This document shows positions 60,006 through 64,000 of a DNA stretch of 64,000 nt, piece after piece. Each line of letters begins with the position of its first letter. Position 1 is the first letter of the stretch. Location of the stretch: assembly GCF_900142885.1 (NCBI RefSeq), contig NZ_FRCL01000009.1, positions 56,409 to 120,408 of the forward strand. The letters are read 5' to 3'. Source of the DNA: Flavobacterium xinjiangense (lineage in GTDB: Bacteria > Bacteroidota > Bacteroidia > Flavobacteriales > Flavobacteriaceae). Position numbers and translations under genes: made by a program. The notes beneath the pieces are model-generated. The model searched no databases. It was not told the origin of the DNA and saw only the letters and a program-made list of their open reading frames with translations.

Positions 60006-61544
60006 TTGATTATCGTATACCATATAAATGCTAAAATTACAGACGTATTGACTGCAGATAATCAAAAAATCGACTTTGATTATAAAAAAACTATTGCTAG
60101 TGGTTTACACGAGATTGCAAAACAGTTTCCAAATGAAAAACTAGTTTGGTGTCATTTAGCAGTGAAAGAACAATTGAATCTAGAAAGTATAAAAACGCTG
60201 TTTCATCATGATAAAATGATGTTGTCTTTTTCCTCCTCACAACATAATTTTTTTGACAGTACAATAGGCTATGTTGAGGAGTCTTTATTTATTAATGTCA
60301 ATAAAAAGGTATCGTATCCAACCTGGCAAATGAGCAGTGTTGCTGGAGTTATTCATGCTGCTGTTTTAAATGCACTAAAAGATAAAATAGTTTGCGATTC
60401 TGATTTTGAATATTATTTGAACTCTATTGCAAAATTAGCTATGCCTTTAGGTTTGCTTTGTTATTCCTCACCGAGACTATTAAAAAATGGAGAATTTGAA
60501 AATACTACTAAAGCTAGCCTTTATCAACTTTTTCGATTTGTAAAACAGCATTATAAGACCCGATGGGTATTTTTGTTGTTATTAAATATAGGTTTATATG
60601 AAAGGAAATTTCCAATTTGGCCGTTTCTGCTTTCTCTTTTTTACGACTATAGACTAAATACCAATATAAATCTAGATACTATAAAAGTACAATCATCGCT
60701 AAACATCATTGGCGAGACAACTGTTGATGTCATTATACCAACTATTGGGAGGAAAGGCTATTTGTTTGATGTATTGAAAGATTTTTCTAAACAAACATTT
60801 CTACCCAATAAAATTATTATTGTAGAGCAAAATCCTCAAGAAGGAAGTAAAACAGAATTGGATTATATCCATGACGAAAACTGGCCTTTTGCAATCGAGC
60901 ATTTTTTTTTACATCAAGCGGGGGTTTGTAATGCAAGGAATTTAGCGTTGAATAATACAGATAGCGAATGGGTATTTTTGGCAGATGATGATAATCGTTT
61001 TGAGCCTGATTTAATTCAAGAAGTTTTTCAAAATATAAAACAATTTGGAAGTGAGGTGGTAACCACCTCTTATCCTCAACTAAATGAGTACAAAAAATAT
61101 AGGAAAGTAATACAGTGGCCTACTTTTGGTGCTGGAAATAGTTTTGTTCGTAGAAATCTTTTAGATAAAGTTAGATTTAATAGTGCGCTGGAGTTTGGTT
61201 ATGGTGAAGATGCTGATTTTGGGATGCAATTGCGAAATAAAGGGTATGATGTGTTGTATTTACCCAAACCTGAAATAATTCATTTGAAGGCTCCAATTGG
61301 AGGTTTTCGAACAAAACCGGTATTGCTATGGCAAAATGATCCTATTCAGCCAAAGCCATCACCAACCGTTATGCTATATATTATTTCGCATAATACTCAA
61401 GAGCAACTTAAGGGTTATAAAACTACTTTGTTTTTCAAGTTTTATAAACATCAGAATATTAAAAACCCATACAGTTATTTTAAAATGTTTCAAAAACAAT
61501 GGAATCAGAGCCTATTTTGGGCTAATCAATTAAAAAAGGCATGA
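60006..61544 (+). CDS. GT2 glycosyltransferase with a long N-terminal extension
   Basis: This 512-aa protein has a GT-A GT2 domain only from about residue 238: TVDVIIPTIGRKGYLFDVL, QAGVCNARNLALNN and FLADDDNRFEPD (about 325) as the metal site. The 235 N-terminal residues include KLVWCHLAVKEQ and a hydrophobic WVFLLLLNIGLY stretch and do not match any family I know. The start is TTG 60006, three bases after the previous gene; no ATG occurs in frame in the first 80 codons. Confidence 0.7.
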   Translation: MIIVYHINAKITDVLTADNQKIDFDYKKTIASGLHEIAKQFPNEKLVWCHLAVKEQLNLESIKTLFHHDKMMLSFSSSQHNFFDSTIGYVEESLFINVNKKVSYPTWQMSSVAGVIHAAVLNALKDKIVCDSDFEYYLNSIAKLAMPLGLLCYSSPRLLKNGEFENTTKASLYQLFRFVKQHYKTRWVFLLLLNIGLYERKFPIWPFLLSLFYDYRLNTNINLDTIKVQSSLNIIGETTVDVIIPTIGRKGYLFDVLKDFSKQTFLPNKIIIVEQNPQEGSKTELDYIHDENWPFAIEHFFLHQAGVCNARNLALNNTDSEWVFLADDDNRFEPDLIQEVFQNIKQFGSEVVTTSYPQLNEYKKYRKVIQWPTFGAGNSFVRRNLLDKVRFNSALEFGYGEDADFGMQLRNKGYDVLYLPKPEIIHLKAPIGGFRTKPVLLWQNDPIQPKPSPTVMLYIISHNTQEQLKGYKTTLFFKFYKHQNIKNPYSYFKMFQKQWNQSLFWANQLKKA

Positions 61545-62542
61545 TGAAATTTTCTCTAATTATTTGTACTTACATGCGTCCAAAACCTTTAATTCAATTG
61601 TTGCAATCGGTTAAGGGACAAACTCTATATCCTAATGAAATTTTAATCATAGATGGCTCGACAAATGAAGAAACAGAAATTGTTTTACAAGAAAATCGAT
61701 TTGAGGATTTAAAATATTTTTTGGTGTCCCCTGAGCATCGTGGGCTAACCAAGCAACGAAATTATGGTATAGAGGTTGTAGGGGAAGAGATTGAAATAGT
61801 TTGTTTTTTGGATGACGATACGGTTTTGGAACCTAATTATTTTGAGCAATTATTAAAAACTTACCAAATTTATCCTGAAGCTGAAGGTGCTGGAGGTTAT
61901 ATCATAAACGAATCTCAATGCGAGTTTGTAGGGGAAGATTATTCTCCTAAAATAGATGAGTATTATTACGACGGCTGGAAGAGAAAGGATGGCAGTCGAT
62001 TTGTACTGAGAAAGAAATTGGGATTGGATAGTGATTGCCCACCTGGTTTTTCGTCTTTATTTTCACATGGTCGAAGTGTTGGTTTTTTGCCTCCAAGCGG
62101 TAAAATATATGAAGTTGAAATGTTGATGGGAGGTGTTTCTTCTTTTAGGAAAAGAGTCTTCGAAACCTTGCAATTCTCCACTTATTTTGAGGGCTATGGT
62201 CTGTATGAAGATGCGGATTTTACGCTACGAGTAGCTAAAGTAGGAAAGTTGTATTTGAATACTGCGGCCCAATTAAAGCATTATCATGATGTCTCAGGAA
62301 GACCTAATCAATATCAATACGGTAAAATGGTGGTGCGTAATGGTTGGTATGTTTGGCGTGTTAAAAATTCTAAGCCTTCCTTAAATGCAAAATTAAAATG
62401 GCATTCTATCACTATATTGTTGACAGCAATTAGATTTAGCAATACATTTACAACCGTGATGAGAAAGGAAGCCTTTGCCGAAGCCTTAGGCAGAATGGCG
62501 GGATGGTGGAGTTTGATTTTTAATAAACCAAAAGCAACGTAA
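61541..62542 (+). CDS. GT2 family glycosyltransferase
   Basis: This 333-aa protein begins MMKFSLIICTYMRPKPLIQL, has LIIDGSTNEETEI, GLTKQRNYGIEV and CFLDDDTVLEPNYFE (about 91-105, DDD metal site), plus a GLYEDADFTLRV segment in the catalytic region. It overlaps the previous gene by four bases and shares its last base with the next start. Product specificity is unknown. Confidence 0.85.
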   Translation: MMKFSLIICTYMRPKPLIQLLQSVKGQTLYPNEILIIDGSTNEETEIVLQENRFEDLKYFLVSPEHRGLTKQRNYGIEVVGEEIEIVCFLDDDTVLEPNYFEQLLKTYQIYPEAEGAGGYIINESQCEFVGEDYSPKIDEYYYDGWKRKDGSRFVLRKKLGLDSDCPPGFSSLFSHGRSVGFLPPSGKIYEVEMLMGGVSSFRKRVFETLQFSTYFEGYGLYEDADFTLRVAKVGKLYLNTAAQLKHYHDVSGRPNQYQYGKMVVRNGWYVWRVKNSKPSLNAKLKWHSITILLTAIRFSNTFTTVMRKEAFAEALGRMAGWWSLIFNKPKAT

Positions 62543-63351
62543 TGAAAACAACAGAAGCCATTTTAGAAACTAATAAAAAACAAAAAAAATTTTACAACAA
62601 TAATAGTAAGCAGAATTTATTTACAACAATTTGGGCGAAATTCAGAAACGGACTACTTAATACGATTAGGAAAAACATTGGTATTCAAGACCAGGCCTAT
62701 CTTTTGCACAAAGAATGGTTTGGTGATTTGTCCAGTAAAAGAGTCCTTGATTTGGGATGTCATTCAGGGAATTACTGGTCATTGTATCTTGCTGAAAATG
62801 CTAAAGACTATTTGGGGATTGATTTGAGTGACGTTGCTATCGACAAATTAAACGAAAGGTTGAAACCTTTCCCAAATGCTAAAGCTGAAGCGGTAGATTT
62901 TCTGTCTGATGATTTTGCTGAAAAAGATTATGATTTGATTTATGCTTATGGTGTCTTACATCATTTTGAAAATATCAACATTCTAATTGATAAATTAAAT
63001 GAAAAATTAGCTCCTGAGGGTGAAATAATAAGCTACGATCCTTTGGAAACTAGTTTGCCTATAAAAATAATTAGAATACTTTATCGTCCCTTTCAATCGG
63101 ATGCCGCTTGGGAATGGCCATTAACTAAAAAAACGTTTTATCAATTTCAAAAAGCTTTTGTAATTAAGGAGAGGCGTGGTCTTCTTGGTAAATCAAAATG
63201 GGTTGCATTTTTGAATATTTTACCTATTTCAGAAAACAACAAAAAATTAATTGGACAAAAATGGCATCAACAAGATTGGCATGAATCTTCTGCATCTGAT
63301 AGCGCGATGTTTAGCTGTATGCATTTAACTATGTTGATGCAGAAGAAATAA
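62542..63351 (+). CDS. Class I SAM-dependent methyltransferase
   Basis: This 269-aa protein reads RVLDLGCHSGNYWSL (motif I, about 68-82), YLGIDLSDVAIDKLNERL and LIYAYGVLHHFENINILIDKL in the motif IV position. It resembles UbiE/Methyltransf_25 types often seen in glycan clusters. The C-terminal third (RPFQSDAAWEWPLTKKTFYQF) is unlike the other methyltransferases in the cluster, so it probably has a separate acceptor. Confidence 0.8.
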   Translation: MKTTEAILETNKKQKKFYNNNSKQNLFTTIWAKFRNGLLNTIRKNIGIQDQAYLLHKEWFGDLSSKRVLDLGCHSGNYWSLYLAENAKDYLGIDLSDVAIDKLNERLKPFPNAKAEAVDFLSDDFAEKDYDLIYAYGVLHHFENINILIDKLNEKLAPEGEIISYDPLETSLPIKIIRILYRPFQSDAAWEWPLTKKTFYQFQKAFVIKERRGLLGKSKWVAFLNILPISENNKKLIGQKWHQQDWHESSASDSAMFSCMHLTMLMQKK

Positions 63352-63373
63352 CTGTTTAACTTTATATCAAACG

Positions 63374-64000
63374 ATGACTTTTGCAATCATTACCCATGTA
63401 CCTCATATCATTGAACGTAATACTTACTTTGCTTATGCGCCCTATGTAAGCGAAATGAATGTTTGGGCAAAGTATGTAGAGGAATTGATTGTGGTAGCGC
63501 CAATAATAAAGACAGGAAAAACTCTTGTAGATAAACCGTATCAACATCATAATATTCAATTTTCGCCTATTGAGGGCTTCGATGTTTTGAATTTAAAAGG
63601 TGTCTTTAGTACCGTTTTAAAAATGCCCAAAATTATTTGGACAATTTTTAAAGCAATGAAATCTGCTGATCACATCCATTTGCGTTGTCCTGGTAATACT
63701 GGTTTAGTTGCCTGTCTAGTACAAATTGCTTTCCCACAAAAAATAAAAACAGCTAAATATGCCGGTAATTGGGATCCTAAGTCTAAACAGCCCTGGACGT
63801 ATAAATTGCAACAGTGGATACTCAACAATACGTTTCTGACCCGAAATATGCAGGTGTTGGTTTATGGTGATTGGGATGGGAGTTCCAAAAACATTAAGCC
63901 TTTTTTTACTGCCACCTATCAAGAAATTGATAAATTACCTATTACTAAAAAAGAGGTGAAAGGACGTGTTAATTTTATTTTTGTGGGAACTTTAGTGAAG
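63374..64000 (+). CDS. Glycosyltransferase, GT4-like (partial at window end)
   Basis: The visible 209 codons start at ATG 63374 and read MTFAIITHVPHIIERNTYFAY, then HIHLRCPGNTGLV at about 97, AKYAGNWDPKSKQPW and FIFVGTLVK at the window edge, which looks like the beginning of the second GT-B domain. There is no stop codon before 64000. The start follows the methyltransferase stop by 22 bases. The family is inferred from the GT-B style layout. Confidence 0.7.
   Translation, partial: MTFAIITHVPHIIERNTYFAYAPYVSEMNVWAKYVEELIVVAPIIKTGKTLVDKPYQHHNIQFSPIEGFDVLNLKGVFSTVLKMPKIIWTIFKAMKSADHIHLRCPGNTGLVACLVQIAFPQKIKTAKYAGNWDPKSKQPWTYKLQQWILNNTFLTRNMQVLVYGDWDGSSKNIKPFFTATYQEIDKLPITKKEVKGRVNFIFVGTLVK

Noticed and set aside
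1..64000. rRNA, tRNA, tmRNA genes or an origin of replication
   Set aside because: No conserved rRNA blocks, GTTCGA-type T-loops in a cloverleaf setting, or DnaA-box clusters were noticed when reading both strands; a covariance-model scan would settle this.

Overview
The window looks like a chromosomal segment of a low-GC Bacteroidota bacterium of the Flavobacterium type. Reasons visible here: a SusC/SusD pair, Bacteroidota-restricted small families (DUF6520-, DUF6169- and DUF5675-like), promoter-like TAnnTTTG boxes in place of sigma70 boxes, AT-rich coding sequence, and interspersed repeats of the kind common in flavobacterial intergenic DNA. Family names are assigned by reading motifs, not by database search.

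Left part (1-12.6 kb): a repeat-rich accessory zone. It holds a CpsB/YwqE-type PHP phosphatase, an Aquifex-type aconitase, two paralogous unknown proteins (4457-5215 minus, 5834-6589 plus), a DUF5675 protein followed by two small holin-like membrane proteins, a two-gene DUF6169-type unit, a Fic protein behind an elaborate palindromic control region, and a small winged-helix regulator. Three minus-strand genes here have arrays of 7-bp repeats directly upstream of their start codons (39, 24 and 5 units). At least four families of dispersed repeats (R1 to R4) occur across the window.

Middle (12.6-30.5 kb): a PLP-dependent alpha-oxoamine-synthase-like/GNAT-like fusion enzyme diverges from a 125-aa protein plus a PAS/AraC regulator. 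Next come a MauE/DoxX membrane protein with a large extracytoplasmic domain, a cysteine-containing DUF6520 exported small protein, an exported S9 peptidase, and a SusD/SusC pair read from a long hairpin-rich leader that encodes a 38-aa SusD-signal-like peptide. After that sits a HipB-like HTH / HipA-like kinase / HIRAN-domain module, an HTH protein, and two of three copies of a roughly 240-bp repeat carrying a tiny membrane-protein ORF.

Right part (31-64 kb): one long plus-strand surface-polysaccharide cluster. It has an ABC-type O-polysaccharide exporter (permease and ATPase with C-terminal Wzt domain, split by five genes), three FkbM-type and three other methyltransferases, a GT11 fucosyltransferase, a GT-D enzyme, many GT2 and GT4 enzymes, WecB, the sialic-acid-type set NeuB-NeuC-NeuA with a D-2-hydroxyacid dehydrogenase, an MBOAT acyltransferase with an SGNH-like partner, and a repeat-flanked GIY-YIG nuclease. 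Genes overlap by a few bases or are tightly spaced, consistent with co-transcription. The last glycosyltransferase runs off the window. Taken together the cluster would make, decorate (fucose, nonulosonate, methyl, acyl groups) and export an O-antigen or capsule.
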